Assembly (NCBI RefSeq): GCF_051859565.1
Contig: NZ_JBHYFK010000003.1
Span: 62,001 to 126,000, forward strand
Direction of reading: 5' to 3'
Origin: Glycocaulis sp051859565
GTDB taxonomy: Bacteria; Pseudomonadota; Alphaproteobacteria; Caulobacterales; Maricaulaceae
Length of the DNA stretch: 64,000 nucleotides
Position numbers and translations under genes: made by a program. This document shows positions 27,044 through 34,921 of the stretch, one piece after another. The notes under the pieces were generated by a model. It saw only the letters and a list, made by a program, of their open reading frames with translations, did no database searches and was not told the DNA's origin. Every line of letters starts with the position of its first letter. Position 1 is the first letter of the stretch.

Positions 27044-27867
27044 ACCCAATGCTGATCGCGCCTGAACATGCGGTAGCCCGCAAAGACGCCGCGTTCATCG
27101 ATGCGACCTGGTTCATGCCCGCCAGCGGCAAGTCGGGGCGTGAAGCCTTCGGGAAGGCCCATATCCCCGGAGCCGTCTTCTTCGATATCGATGAGGTGGC
27201 AGACCTCACCAGCCCGCTGCCGCACATGGCGCCCGGCAGTGCTACGCTCTCGCGCTGGTTTTGCGCCCATGCCCTTAAACCCGGCCAGCCACTCATCATC
27301 TACGATCAGAACTCTGGCTTCGCTGCGCCGCGCGTCTGGTGGACGCTGCGCCGGTTCGGCCTCATCCCGCTCATCCTTGACGGCGGTATGGCGGCTTGGG
27401 AGGCGGCAGGTGGCGCGGTGGAGGCCGGTGCGCCGGAGCTCGGCTTGGCTCCCGACGGTCCGGATCTGCACCTTATCAATGACGATGCCATGCGCTGGAA
27501 CGATGTGCTGCATCACATCGAGGCGGGTGATGCGCTGATCGTCGATGCCCGCCCGCCGGGCCGGTTTGCCGGCATGGATCCGGAGCCGCGTGCGGGGCTG
27601 CAGTCTGGTCACATGCCGGGGGCTGTGAACCTGCCCTCCGGCCGCCTGCTGGACGGGGAGGGGCGCTTCCTGCAGGGCGAGGCGCTGGCGGATGTGTTGC
27701 CAAGCACGGACCGGCGCCAGCGCATTATCTGCACGTGCGGCTCGGGCGTGACGGCCGCCATTCTCCATGCCGGGTTCACGGCAGCAGGTTTCAAGGATGT
27801 CTGGCTGTATGACGGCTCGTGGACCGAATGGGCCGGCCGGGACGGACTGCCGATTGTGAAAAGCTGA
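27040..27867 (+). CDS. sseA: 3-mercaptopyruvate/thiosulfate sulfurtransferase
   Basis: 275-residue two-rhodanese-domain enzyme that moves sulfur from mercaptopyruvate or thiosulfate to an acceptor. N-domain about 15-135 (HIPGAVFFDIDE, YDQNSGFAAPRVWW). C-domain about 155-270 with catalytic cysteine in CTCGSGVTAA, the CGSGVTA loop typical of mercaptopyruvate sulfurtransferases. ATG at 27040 overlaps the receiver gene stop (ATGA), so translation is probably coupled. The link between a receiver protein and a sulfurtransferase is unexplained. Confidence 0.93.
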   Translation: MNPMLIAPEHAVARKDAAFIDATWFMPASGKSGREAFGKAHIPGAVFFDIDEVADLTSPLPHMAPGSATLSRWFCAHALKPGQPLIIYDQNSGFAAPRVWWTLRRFGLIPLILDGGMAAWEAAGGAVEAGAPELGLAPDGPDLHLINDDAMRWNDVLHHIEAGDALIVDARPPGRFAGMDPEPRAGLQSGHMPGAVNLPSGRLLDGEGRFLQGEALADVLPSTDRRQRIICTCGSGVTAAILHAGFTAAGFKDVWLYDGSWTEWAGRDGLPIVKS

Positions 27868-27948
27868 ACGGTGTTCACTCCCCATCTCGACACTCGCCCA
27901 AACCGCGCTAGCTTGCGGTGCAACAAATCATCTTCAGGGGAGGGCTTC

Positions 27949-28908
27949 ATGGCCGGTCTGGAAATTCTGAACGGGCGCCTGAGCGTGCCGGTCATCGGTG
28001 CACCACTGTTCATCATCTCGCACCCGGATCTGGTGATCGCCCAGTGCAAGGCAGGCGTGGTCGGCTCCTTTCCGGCGCTCAATGCCCGTCCGCAGAGCCA
28101 GCTTGATGAATGGCTGGACCAGATCACCTCGGAGCTGGACAGCTATAACCGCGCCAATCCGGACAAGCCCGCCGCGCCGTTTGCGGTGAACCAGATCGTC
28201 CACCGCTCCAATGAGCGCCTTGAAGCCGATCTGGAGACGTGCGCCAAATACAAGGTGCCGCTGGTCATCACCTCGCTGGGCGCGCGTGAAGACCTCAACA
28301 ACGCTGTCCACTCCTGGGGCGGCAAGACTTTGCACGACATCATCAATGTGCGCTTTGCCCACAAGGCGCTGGAAAAGGGCGCAGACGGCCTCATCGCCGT
28401 GTGTTCGGGCGCGGGCGGCCATGCCGGCACGCTCTCCCCCTTCGCGCTGATTGCTGAAATCCGTGAATTCTTTGACGGTCCGCTGCTGGTCTCAGGCGCC
28501 ATCTCCACCGGCGCGGGTGTGCTGGCTGCGCAGGCCATGGGCGCAGACTATGCCTATATCGGCTCGGCCTTTATCGCGACGGCAGAAGCGCGCGCCACCG
28601 AGAGCTACAAGCAGGGTATTGTGGAGGGCAAGGCGGACGACATCGTCTACACCAACCTCTTCACCGGCGTACACGGCAATTACCTGAAGAAATCCATAAC
28701 CGATGCGGGGCTGGACCCGGATAATTTGCCCGAAAGCGATCCGTCCAAGATGAATTTCGGCTCGGGCGGCAATTCAGACGCCAAGGCCTGGAAAGACATC
28801 TGGGGTTCGGGCCAGGGCATCGGCTCGGTCGATGCCGTGCGCCCGGTTGCCGATTATGTAGAGAAGCTCAAAGCCGAGTACGAGGCCGCGAAAAAGCGGG
28901 TGTGCTAG
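27949..28908 (+). CDS. Nitronate monooxygenase family flavoprotein
   Basis: 319-residue FMN-dependent TIM-barrel protein of the nitronate monooxygenase (2-nitropropane dioxygenase-like) family, which oxidises alkyl nitronates; many members have other oxidase or reductase roles. Motifs: VPVIGAPLFIISHPDLV at the N-terminus, CSGAGGHAGTLSPFAL with the catalytic-type His, and ISTGAGVLAAQAMGADYAYI binding FMN phosphate. The ATG at 27949, after AGGGGAGGG, is chosen over an in-frame GTG at 27871. Confidence 0.9.
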   Translation: MAGLEILNGRLSVPVIGAPLFIISHPDLVIAQCKAGVVGSFPALNARPQSQLDEWLDQITSELDSYNRANPDKPAAPFAVNQIVHRSNERLEADLETCAKYKVPLVITSLGAREDLNNAVHSWGGKTLHDIINVRFAHKALEKGADGLIAVCSGAGGHAGTLSPFALIAEIREFFDGPLLVSGAISTGAGVLAAQAMGADYAYIGSAFIATAEARATESYKQGIVEGKADDIVYTNLFTGVHGNYLKKSITDAGLDPDNLPESDPSKMNFGSGGNSDAKAWKDIWGSGQGIGSVDAVRPVADYVEKLKAEYEAAKKRVC

Positions 28909-28921
28909 GAGCTTCCATTTG

Positions 28922-29016
28922 CTGAAACCCCGGAACCGCGCAGCGGTATCCGGGGCCTTGTCCCGCTTCTCTTGCACGAGGTCCCGGCTCTGCGCTGCGC
29001 TTGGCCGGGATTTCAG
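28922..29016. repeat. Long imperfect inverted repeat between convergent genes
   Basis: CTGAAACCCCGG at the left end and CCGGGATTTCAG at the right end, with further pairing (CGCGCAGCGG with GCGCTGCGCT) and a pyrimidine-rich centre. It sits between the 3' ends of two convergent genes and could fold in either transcript as a terminator. The same class of sequence recurs at 51040-51150. Confidence 0.65.
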
Positions 29017-29031
29017 TGGTGGAGAGAGCCT

Positions 29032-30150
29032 CTATATACTCGTCAGCCAGTCGGGCTTCACGTATTTGTGGCCGAGATCGCGGGCGACCGGCTCATAGGT
29101 GACGTGGCCTTCGGCCACGTTCAGGCCGCGCGCCAGATGCGGATCGTCATTCATCGCCTTCTTCGCGCCCTTGTTGGCGATGGCCAGCGTGAAGGGCAGG
29201 GTGGCGTTGGTGAGCGCGAGCGTCGAGGTGCGCGCGACCGCCCCAGGCATGTTGGCGACGCAGTAATGGACCACGCCGTCGACGATGAAGGTCGGGCTCT
29301 GGTGGGTGGTGGGCTTGGAGGTCTCAAAGCAGCCGCCCTGATCAATCGCAATATCGACCAGCACCGCGCCATCCTTCATTTTCTTCAGCATCTCGCGGGT
29401 GACGAGCTTGGGCGCCGCCGCGCCGGGGATCAGCACCGCGCCGATAACCAGGTCTGCGCCGATAATGGCTTCCTCAACGGCTGCCGCCGTGGAGAAGGCC
29501 GTCTTTGCGCGGCCCTGGAACTGGGTGTCGAGCTCAGCCAGGCGTTTTATGGAGCGGTCGAAGATTGTCACGTCCGCGCGCATGCCGACGGCCATTTCGG
29601 CTGCGTGGGTGCCCGATACGCCGCCGCCGAGAATGACGACTTTCGCAGGCTGCACACCCGGCACACCGCCCAGCAGCATGCCGCGCCCGCCATGGGATTT
29701 TTCCAGCGCGGTGGCGCCGACCTGGATCGACATGCGGCCCGCGACTTCCGACATCGGTTTCAGCAGCGGCAGACGGCCTTCATTGTCGGTCACCGTCTCG
29801 TAGGCGATGGCGATACAGCCTGAATCCATCAGGCCCTTGGTCTGCTCAGGATCGGGCGCGAGGTGGAGATAGGTGAAAAGGGTGTGATCCGGCGTCAGGC
29901 GCGCATACTCGATGGGCTGCGGCTCTTTCACCTTCACGATCAGCTCAGCCGTTTTGAACACGGCGTCTGCGTCGGGCAGGATTTTCGCGCCCACCGCCTC
30001 ATAGGCGCTGTCGGCAAAGCCAACACCGTCACCGGCTTTGGTCTCGACGAAGACTTCATGGCCCGCCTGCACAAGCTCGGCAGCACCTGCAGGCGTCAGG
30101 CCGACGCGGTATTCGTGAACCTTGATCTCTCTGGGTACGCCAACGCGCAT
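29032..30150 (-). CDS. ald: Alanine dehydrogenase
   Basis: 372-residue NAD-dependent enzyme interconverting L-alanine and pyruvate plus ammonia. N-terminal MRVGVPREIKVHEYRVGL, the catalytic Lys in VKVKEPQ, the His in YLHLAPDP, the Rossmann motif VVILGGGVSGTHAAEMAVG and DIAIDQGGCFETSKPTTH are all intact. Its length matches the family. It is divergent from an Lrp-type regulator with a palindromic candidate operator between them, the usual arrangement for alanine-induced ald. Confidence 0.97.
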   Translation of the reverse strand: MRVGVPREIKVHEYRVGLTPAGAAELVQAGHEVFVETKAGDGVGFADSAYEAVGAKILPDADAVFKTAELIVKVKEPQPIEYARLTPDHTLFTYLHLAPDPEQTKGLMDSGCIAIAYETVTDNEGRLPLLKPMSEVAGRMSIQVGATALEKSHGGRGMLLGGVPGVQPAKVVILGGGVSGTHAAEMAVGMRADVTIFDRSIKRLAELDTQFQGRAKTAFSTAAAVEEAIIGADLVIGAVLIPGAAAPKLVTREMLKKMKDGAVLVDIAIDQGGCFETSKPTTHQSPTFIVDGVVHYCVANMPGAVARTSTLALTNATLPFTLAIANKGAKKAMNDDPHLARGLNVAEGHVTYEPVARDLGHKYVKPDWLTSI

Positions 30151-30244
30151 GGGGTCTCTCCCGGTTTTTTCTGGCTATCAGGGATGACCCTGAAATTGCG
30201 GAGAAACTATCGGAATCGGCAGGCACCTGCAATCAGGCCCGTAA

Positions 30245-30265
30245 ATGCGCAAAAATCTTGCGTAT
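30245..30265. promoter_or_regulatory. Candidate Lrp/AldR operator
   Basis: ATGCGCAA-N5-TTGCGTAT, arms matching at 7 of 8 positions, in the 193-bp gap between ald and the Lrp-type gene. Its size and AT-rich centre fit operators bound by Lrp/AsnC dimers. Confidence 0.5.
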
Positions 30266-30343
30266 ATCAGCATGACATAGGACTATTATTCCGTACGTGA
30301 CCCGCTGCAGCCGCCGATTTCGTAAACTCTTCGAGAAACCACC

Positions 30344-30850
30344 ATGACGCTGGATGAAACGGACCGTGCCCTGCTGACGCTTTTGCAGGTGGACGGGCGT
30401 CTGACCAATGCGGAGCTGGCCGAGCGGGTGGGGTTGTCGCCCTCGGCCTGCCACCGCCGCGTCCGGGCGCTGGAGGCACGCGGGATCGTGACCGGCTATG
30501 CTGCGCTGGTGGACGCAGACGCGGTAGGGCGTGGGCTTACCGTGCTGGTGCTGGTCACGCTGGAGAACCAGCGCCGGGAGACCATGCAGGCTTTCGAGAC
30601 GGCGGTGGAGAAGGTGGAGGAGGTGATGGACTGCTACCTCACCACCGGCGCGGAGGATTATCTCTTGCGCCTGATGGTGCGCGATGCGCGCGACTATGAG
30701 CGCGTCCACCGCGAGCGCCTGTCGGGCCTGCCCGGCGTCGCACGCCTTATATCCAATATTGCGATGCGCAAGGTATTCACCCGCACGGCCATGCCGCTAT
30801 CTGCCGGTCAGGCAGGCTCCGCCACACGGAAGGCCGGATCGGGGGCGTAG
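30344..30850 (+). CDS. Lrp/AsnC-family transcriptional regulator
   Basis: 168 residues: N-terminal winged helix-turn-helix (about 3-60, with LDETDRALLTLLQVDGRLTN and LSPSACHRRVRALEARG) and a C-terminal RAM ligand-binding domain (about 65-145, with EVMDCYLTTGAEDYLLRL). It is probably an AldR-type activator of the divergent ald gene, responding to alanine or another amino acid; this is inferred from position. Its 3' end overlaps the convergent antiporter gene by 43 bp. Confidence 0.94.
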   Translation: MTLDETDRALLTLLQVDGRLTNAELAERVGLSPSACHRRVRALEARGIVTGYAALVDADAVGRGLTVLVLVTLENQRRETMQAFETAVEKVEEVMDCYLTTGAEDYLLRLMVRDARDYERVHRERLSGLPGVARLISNIAMRKVFTRTAMPLSAGQAGSATRKAGSGA

Positions 30851-32511
30851 GCCTCGACCACCTCCTGCATCCACTCGTGGATGTCGCTTTCAGGTATTTC
30901 AGCGTAGCGCAACAATGCCAGCGCGAAGTCGAGCCCTTCCGGCTGGCTGCGATTGATGATGGCATGCATCCCGAGCGCCTCATGGCGCCGGCGGTCGAGC
31001 TCGTCCTTGACGGCCACGAAGCGCTCCAGCTCGGGGAAATTCTCGCGGATATACGGCGTTATCTCGGCTGAGATTTCATAGCGGGGCGCTGATACGACCA
31101 GCGCCCGCGCCTCGGTTACATCAATCGCCCGTAAAAGCCGCGTATCGGACGGATCACCGAATGTCACCGCATACCCGTCGGCGATGGCGGAGAGAAAGCG
31201 GTCCGGGTCGCTTTCAATGGCGATCACCGGAATGTCGAAGCGGGTAAGCGCATTGTAGGCCATGCGCCCGGACGGGGTCATCGCGAAGATGAGGACCGGG
31301 CAGTTCAATTCCTCCGGCGCGCTGACAGGTTTGCGGCTGGCGGTGGCATCGGCGATGCGCCGGGCGATTTTAAGTCCAAGCGATGCCCAGGCCGGTGTCA
31401 GCGCCAGCGACAGCGCGCTGGCCGCCACCAGAACGCCCGTCAGCTCGGCGCCCAAAGCTGCGGCTATGCCGGGCAGGGCCAGTATTACCAGCCCGAACTC
31501 GGACCCTTGTGCCAGCGAAAAGCTGAGCTGCGCGCCGCCCGCCAGGCTCCATCTGTTGATGATGGCCGCAGCCCAGGTGAGGGCTGTCTTCAGAACGAAC
31601 AGGACCGCCAGCGCTGCGACGATCCAGTGGGCCTGCGCCACCATCATCCGCCAGTCCAGCGCCATGCCGACCGTGATGAAGAAGAAGCCGAGCAGCAGCG
31701 CGCCAAACGGTTTGGCCTCGGTGCGGATCACCGTCTTGAACGGTGTGTCCGCGATGATCATGCCTGCCAGGAACGCACCCAGCGTCAGCGACAGCTCCAG
31801 CGCGCCCGTGGCCGCCGCCGTGGCCAGCACGAGGAAGAGGGCGGCGGCGGTGAATATCTCGTCATTGCGGGTTTTCGACAGCAGGCGGAAGAGCGGCCCG
31901 ATCACGAACCGGCCGGCCAGCAGCGCTACGCCAACCGCCAGCAACGCTTTCAGCGCGGACATGCCCAGAATGGTGCCCAGATCTCCGCCCCCGCCTTCGG
32001 ACAGCGCAACGGCGATGACCAGAAGGAAGATGCCGGCAATGTCCTGAAACACCAGGACGGCGGTCGCCGAACGGCCCAGCGGGCAGGTGGCAATGCCACG
32101 CTCGGCGAGCGTCTGTGTCACGACCGCCGTTGCAGAGATGCCTGCCGCCGCACCGATCAGCAAAGCCAGCAGCCAGTCCATGCCGGCCAGCCAGCCGACA
32201 AGGCCGAAACCGGCCGTACATAATATCATCTGCAGGGGCGCAAGACCGATCAGATCGCCCTTGCTTTCGCGCACGGTCTTCAGTGAAAAGCCCAGCCCGA
32301 TATCAAACAGCAGGAAGACGACGCCGAGCTGCGCCAGCAGGCGCGTCGTGCCATTCTCCTCGATCACCCCAAGACCGAACGGTCCGATCAGCAGGCCTGC
32401 CGCGATGAAGGTGACGATGGGCGATGTCTTCAGAAGCCGCGCCAGCATGATGGCGGCGATGCCGACGCCCAGCAGCCAGACCGCCGGCAGGATGGCTTCC
32501 GCTTCGCTCAT
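30808..32511 (-). CDS. CPA2/Kef-type cation:proton antiporter
   Basis: 567-residue inner-membrane protein of the monovalent cation:proton antiporter-2 family, exchanging K+ (or Na+) for H+. About twelve helices (residues 8-390), including the ion-binding region TAVLVFQDIAGIFLLVIAVA, followed by a cytosolic nucleotide-binding-like TrkA-N domain (about 410-520) with VLIFAMTPSGRMAYNAL. The glycine loop of TrkA-N (usually GxGxxG) is altered to AMTPSG, so nucleotide binding may differ. It is convergent with the Lrp-type gene. Confidence 0.92.
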   Translation of the reverse strand: MSEAEAILPAVWLLGVGIAAIMLARLLKTSPIVTFIAAGLLIGPFGLGVIEENGTTRLLAQLGVVFLLFDIGLGFSLKTVRESKGDLIGLAPLQMILCTAGFGLVGWLAGMDWLLALLIGAAAGISATAVVTQTLAERGIATCPLGRSATAVLVFQDIAGIFLLVIAVALSEGGGGDLGTILGMSALKALLAVGVALLAGRFVIGPLFRLLSKTRNDEIFTAAALFLVLATAAATGALELSLTLGAFLAGMIIADTPFKTVIRTEAKPFGALLLGFFFITVGMALDWRMMVAQAHWIVAALAVLFVLKTALTWAAAIINRWSLAGGAQLSFSLAQGSEFGLVILALPGIAAALGAELTGVLVAASALSLALTPAWASLGLKIARRIADATASRKPVSAPEELNCPVLIFAMTPSGRMAYNALTRFDIPVIAIESDPDRFLSAIADGYAVTFGDPSDTRLLRAIDVTEARALVVSAPRYEISAEITPYIRENFPELERFVAVKDELDRRRHEALGMHAIINRSQPEGLDFALALLRYAEIPESDIHEWMQEVVEAYAPDPAFRVAEPA

Positions 32512-32571
32512 TTTCTCGCCTTTGCGCCTTCAGGGTGTATTGTCCGGTGCCGGGACAGGGGAGTTTGCCGA

Positions 32572-32763
32572 ATGATAGATCGAACAGATAGTGCGTTTGC
32601 AGCTGTTTCGCTCAGCGTTGGCGGCGGGTTGGTGTCGGGTGGCATCATTGGTTCTGTGACCTTCACGGATGGAACCCAGATTGTAAGCGTCATGCTTGGC
32701 TCAATGCAGTGTTCGGCCTCGCCCTCTGCGCCGCCGGGGCGTTTCTGCACTACCGTTCGCTGA
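32572..32763 (+). pseudogene. Small membrane ORF with probable frameshift
   Basis: 63 codons as read, with GGGGAG about 9 nt before the ATG. The first 45 residues look like a real hydrophobic, glycine-rich helix (LSVGGGLVSGGIIGSVTF). The last 19 are Pro/Cys-rich and implausible (SASPSAPPGRFCTTVR). From about 32695 the +2 frame instead reads HAWLNAVFGLALCAAGAFLH then YRSLTH and a stop, a credible second helix. A one-base indel near 32695-32710 would fuse the two into a two-helix protein of about 65 residues. Either a recent lesion or a sequencing error. Function unknown. Confidence 0.4.
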
Positions 32764-32791
32764 CGCACTGAAGATATGGTAGGATGAGGAT

Positions 32792-32953
32792 ATGGAACTT
32801 CTGTTGCTGCTTATAACCATCTTTGCCGGAGTCGTTCTTCTGGCCGGGCTTGTGCGCATTGCGTGGCCCTATCTTTTTGATGCCAGCAAGCAGCGCGGTA
32901 GCGGCACTGAAAAAGGTTCGGACAGGGACACTCTGCACACGTCTGCCGAATAG
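32792..32953 (+). CDS. Small single-helix membrane protein
   Basis: 53 residues: hydrophobic helix (about 2-22, LLLLLITIFAGVVLLAGLV) followed by a short charged, hydrophilic tail (KQRGSGTEKGSDRD). AGGATGAGGA lies just before the ATG. It sits between the suspected frameshifted small ORF and queF, 48 nt before queF. No family was recognised; it is kept because of the ribosome site and coherent topology. Confidence 0.5.
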   Translation: MELLLLLITIFAGVVLLAGLVRIAWPYLFDASKQRGSGTEKGSDRDTLHTSAE

Positions 32954-33001
32954 GGTACGCTTGCCCTCGCCAATTGCCTTCACAGGCGCTACATCCCCGC
33001 C

Positions 33002-33466
33002 ATGACCGAAGAACGCTACACCAAACTCGAGCAGCTCGGCGCCCAGACCGGCGCGCCGGAGAGCCCCGAAGCGGCCCGCCTTGAGCGCGTGTCCAACCCT
33101 GCACAGGGCAATGACTACCTGATCCGTTTCACCTGCCCGGAGTTCACCTCCATCTGCCCGGTGACCGGCCAGCCGGATTTTGCCCATCTGGTGATCGACT
33201 ATGTGCCCGGCGAATGGATCGTCGAATCAAAATCGCTCAAGCTCTTCCTGACCAGCTTCCGCAATCATGGTGCCTTCCACGAAGCCTGCACGATGATGAT
33301 CGGGCAGAGGCTGGTGGACGAGATTGCGCCCAAATGGCTGCGCATTGGCGGCTACTGGTATCCGCGCGGCGGCATCCCGATTGATGTTTTCGGCCAGTGG
33401 GGCGAGTGCCCCAAGGGCGTCTGGGTCCCCGATCAGGGCGTTCAGCCCTATCGCGGGCGGGGCTAG
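33002..33466 (+). CDS. queF: NADPH-dependent preQ0 reductase QueF
   Basis: 154-residue unimodular QueF, reducing the nitrile of preQ0 to preQ1 in queuosine biosynthesis (cytosol). The active-site Cys in FTSICPVTGQPDFA, the NADPH/substrate stretch VESKSLKLFLTSFRNHGAFH and the final GGIPIDVFGQWGE are intact. Length matches the short type. No other queuosine gene is in the window, and I see no preQ1 riboswitch in the 48 nt upstream. Confidence 0.97.
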   Translation: MTEERYTKLEQLGAQTGAPESPEAARLERVSNPAQGNDYLIRFTCPEFTSICPVTGQPDFAHLVIDYVPGEWIVESKSLKLFLTSFRNHGAFHEACTMMIGQRLVDEIAPKWLRIGGYWYPRGGIPIDVFGQWGECPKGVWVPDQGVQPYRGRG

Positions 33467-33522
33467 CTGTTCATCTCGATAAACCAGTCATTTATCTGGC
33501 GTTTATGACAATGAGCGGAGTT

Positions 33523-33548
33523 TGAACGCGCCCGTCTGACGCCGTTCA
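33523..33548. promoter_or_regulatory. Inverted repeat upstream of curlin gene 1
   Basis: TGAACG-N14-CGTTCA, 72 nt before the first curlin ATG, within a stretch (GAGCGGAGTTTGAACGCG) similar to that before the second curlin. Same arms and spacing as at 34263-34288, so a shared regulator site is likely. Confidence 0.5.
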
Positions 33549-33620
33549 GCCTGGCTTCTCTAAACCTCTCATCACTGACGGCGCACTGAAGCGCCCAGCG
33601 ACGAGATTTGGAGAAAGCAG

Positions 33621-34133
33621 ATGAAACTTCGCAGCGCCCTCGCCCTTGGCCTCAGCATCGTTGTCCTCGCGGGAACCGCGAGCGCGGCAGAGGCTCAACA
33701 ACGCAACCGGGTCAATATCAGCCAGAGCGGCTATGGCAATGAGCTGGCCGCGCGTCAGAACGGCAACCGCAATGCGCTCGCCATCGAGCAGCGCGGTGGC
33801 TACCACTACGTCCAGACCATCCAGGCCGGTTCACGCAACGGCGTGACGGTGGGCCAGGGCGGGTATGCCAACGGCGCCCTCGTCGATCAGCTTGGCCAGC
33901 GCAACACCGCTGTTGTCGGTCAGGAAGGCGCCTATAACGGCGCGACCGCCATCCAGACCGGCCGCAACAACACTGTGGGTGTCGCCCAGATCGGGGTTGG
34001 CCATAGCGCCAACACCAACCAGTCCGGCTCCAACAATGCACTTGGTGTGATCCAGGTCGGCAGTGGCCAGAGCGCTAATGTGCGCCAGTCGGGCAGCGGC
34101 AATGTCTCGCTGGTCATCCAGGGCAGCCATTAG
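33621..34133 (+). CDS. Curlin-repeat amyloid subunit 1
   Basis: 170 residues: signal peptide (1-26, cut near AEAQQ), then back-to-back curlin repeats of about 22 residues built on QxGxxNxAxxxQ (for example QNGNRNALAIEQ, QTGRNNTVGVAQ, QSGSNNALGVIQ). Rich in Gly, Asn, Gln and Ser with few charges, as in CsgA/CsgB fibre subunits. It is predicted to be exported and to assemble into extracellular amyloid used in adhesion and biofilm. It is 56% or so alike by eye to the next curlin at the signal peptide and repeat start. The exporter CsgG is not in this window. Confidence 0.88.
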   Translation: MKLRSALALGLSIVVLAGTASAAEAQQRNRVNISQSGYGNELAARQNGNRNALAIEQRGGYHYVQTIQAGSRNGVTVGQGGYANGALVDQLGQRNTAVVGQEGAYNGATAIQTGRNNTVGVAQIGVGHSANTNQSGSNNALGVIQVGSGQSANVRQSGSGNVSLVIQGSH

Positions 34134-34169
34134 TGCCGGTTCAGCGATCCTCGAACCAGGGTCCCCGTG

Positions 34170-34197
34170 CGGCGGGGCGCGAAAGCGCCCCGCCGCC
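34170..34197. terminator. GAAA-tetraloop hairpin between curlin genes
   Basis: Perfect 12-bp GC stem (GCGGCGGGGCGC / GCGCCCCGCCGC) capped by GAAA, 36 nt after curlin 1. There is no U-tract, so it may slow read-through or protect the 3' end of the first mRNA rather than terminate by itself. Confidence 0.5.
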
Positions 34198-34262
34198 TCG
34201 GCGTTGGGCACAAGCCCTGCCAACCCTCTGTTCATATTCAGTTCTGGCAGATGAGCAGAGAT

Positions 34263-34288
34263 TGAACGCGCCGCTCCGCAACCGTTCA
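34263..34288. promoter_or_regulatory. Inverted repeat upstream of curlin gene 2
   Basis: TGAACG-N14-CGTTCA with the same arms and 14-nt spacing as the site before curlin 1, 81 nt before the ATG at 34370. The surrounding sequence (GTTCATATTCAG, TGAGCAGAGATTGAACGCG) also resembles the first copy, so the upstream region was probably duplicated with the gene. Confidence 0.5.
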
Positions 34289-34369
34289 GCCAGCTCCCGT
34301 TAGAACAGATGCCATGGCCAGCGCCTTCGGGGCCTCGCCAGCATCTGAAGACGCAAAATGGAGACCGCC

Positions 34370-34891
34370 ATGACCCTTCGCAGCACAGTCGCCCTTGGCC
34401 TTGGGGCCCTGGTTCTTGCCGGAACGGCGGGCGCCGCCGAAGCCCAGCAACGTAACCGCGTTGACATCCGCCAGGCCGGACAGTCCCACGAGCTTTCTGC
34501 GCTCCAGCAAGGCTATCAGAACCGGCTTTCGATCAATCAGCAGGGCCGTCACCAGTTCGTTCAGACCATACAGGATGGTCTGCGCAATGGCGTCGAGGTG
34601 CGCCAGACCGGCAGCGCGAACGGCGCTTTCGTGGATCAGCTCGGACGCCTTGGCGAGGTGGTCATCCGCCAGCAGGGCTACAACAACGCCGCCAGTGCGG
34701 TGCAGACAGGAACCGGCAATACGGTCGGCGTCTACCAGTTCGGCAACAACCATTCGGCCGTCACTACCCAGACAGGCAACCATAACACGCTGGGCGTCAT
34801 CCAGTTTGGCAATGGAGCCCACACGGCCGTTCACCAGACGGGCGATAACCGTAACGCGCTCGTCATTCAGGGAAGCTGGGTCATCAAGTGA
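34370..34891 (+). CDS. Curlin-repeat amyloid subunit 2
   Basis: 173 residues, paralogue of the preceding gene with the same plan: signal peptide (LALGLGALVLAGTAGAAEAQ-like N-terminus) and curlin repeats such as QQGYQNRLSINQ, QTGSANGAFVDQ, QTGTGNTVGVYQ and QTGNHNTLGVIQ. The ATG at 34370 with GGAGA upstream is chosen; an in-frame ATG lies 12 nt earlier. Two unequal curlins may act as major subunit and nucleator (CsgA/CsgB-like), but which is which cannot be told. csgH-like gene follows after 30 nt. Confidence 0.87.
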   Translation: MTLRSTVALGLGALVLAGTAGAAEAQQRNRVDIRQAGQSHELSALQQGYQNRLSINQQGRHQFVQTIQDGLRNGVEVRQTGSANGAFVDQLGRLGEVVIRQQGYNNAASAVQTGTGNTVGVYQFGNNHSAVTTQTGNHNTLGVIQFGNGAHTAVHQTGDNRNALVIQGSWVIK

Positions 34892-34921
34892 CCGGAGCGC
34901 CGATTTGAAAGGAGCAGGCAA

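Noticed and set aside
32954..33001. preQ1 riboswitch before queF
   Set aside because: Only 48 nt separate it from the upstream ORF and no C-rich loop/A-rich tail arrangement of a preQ1 aptamer is seen.
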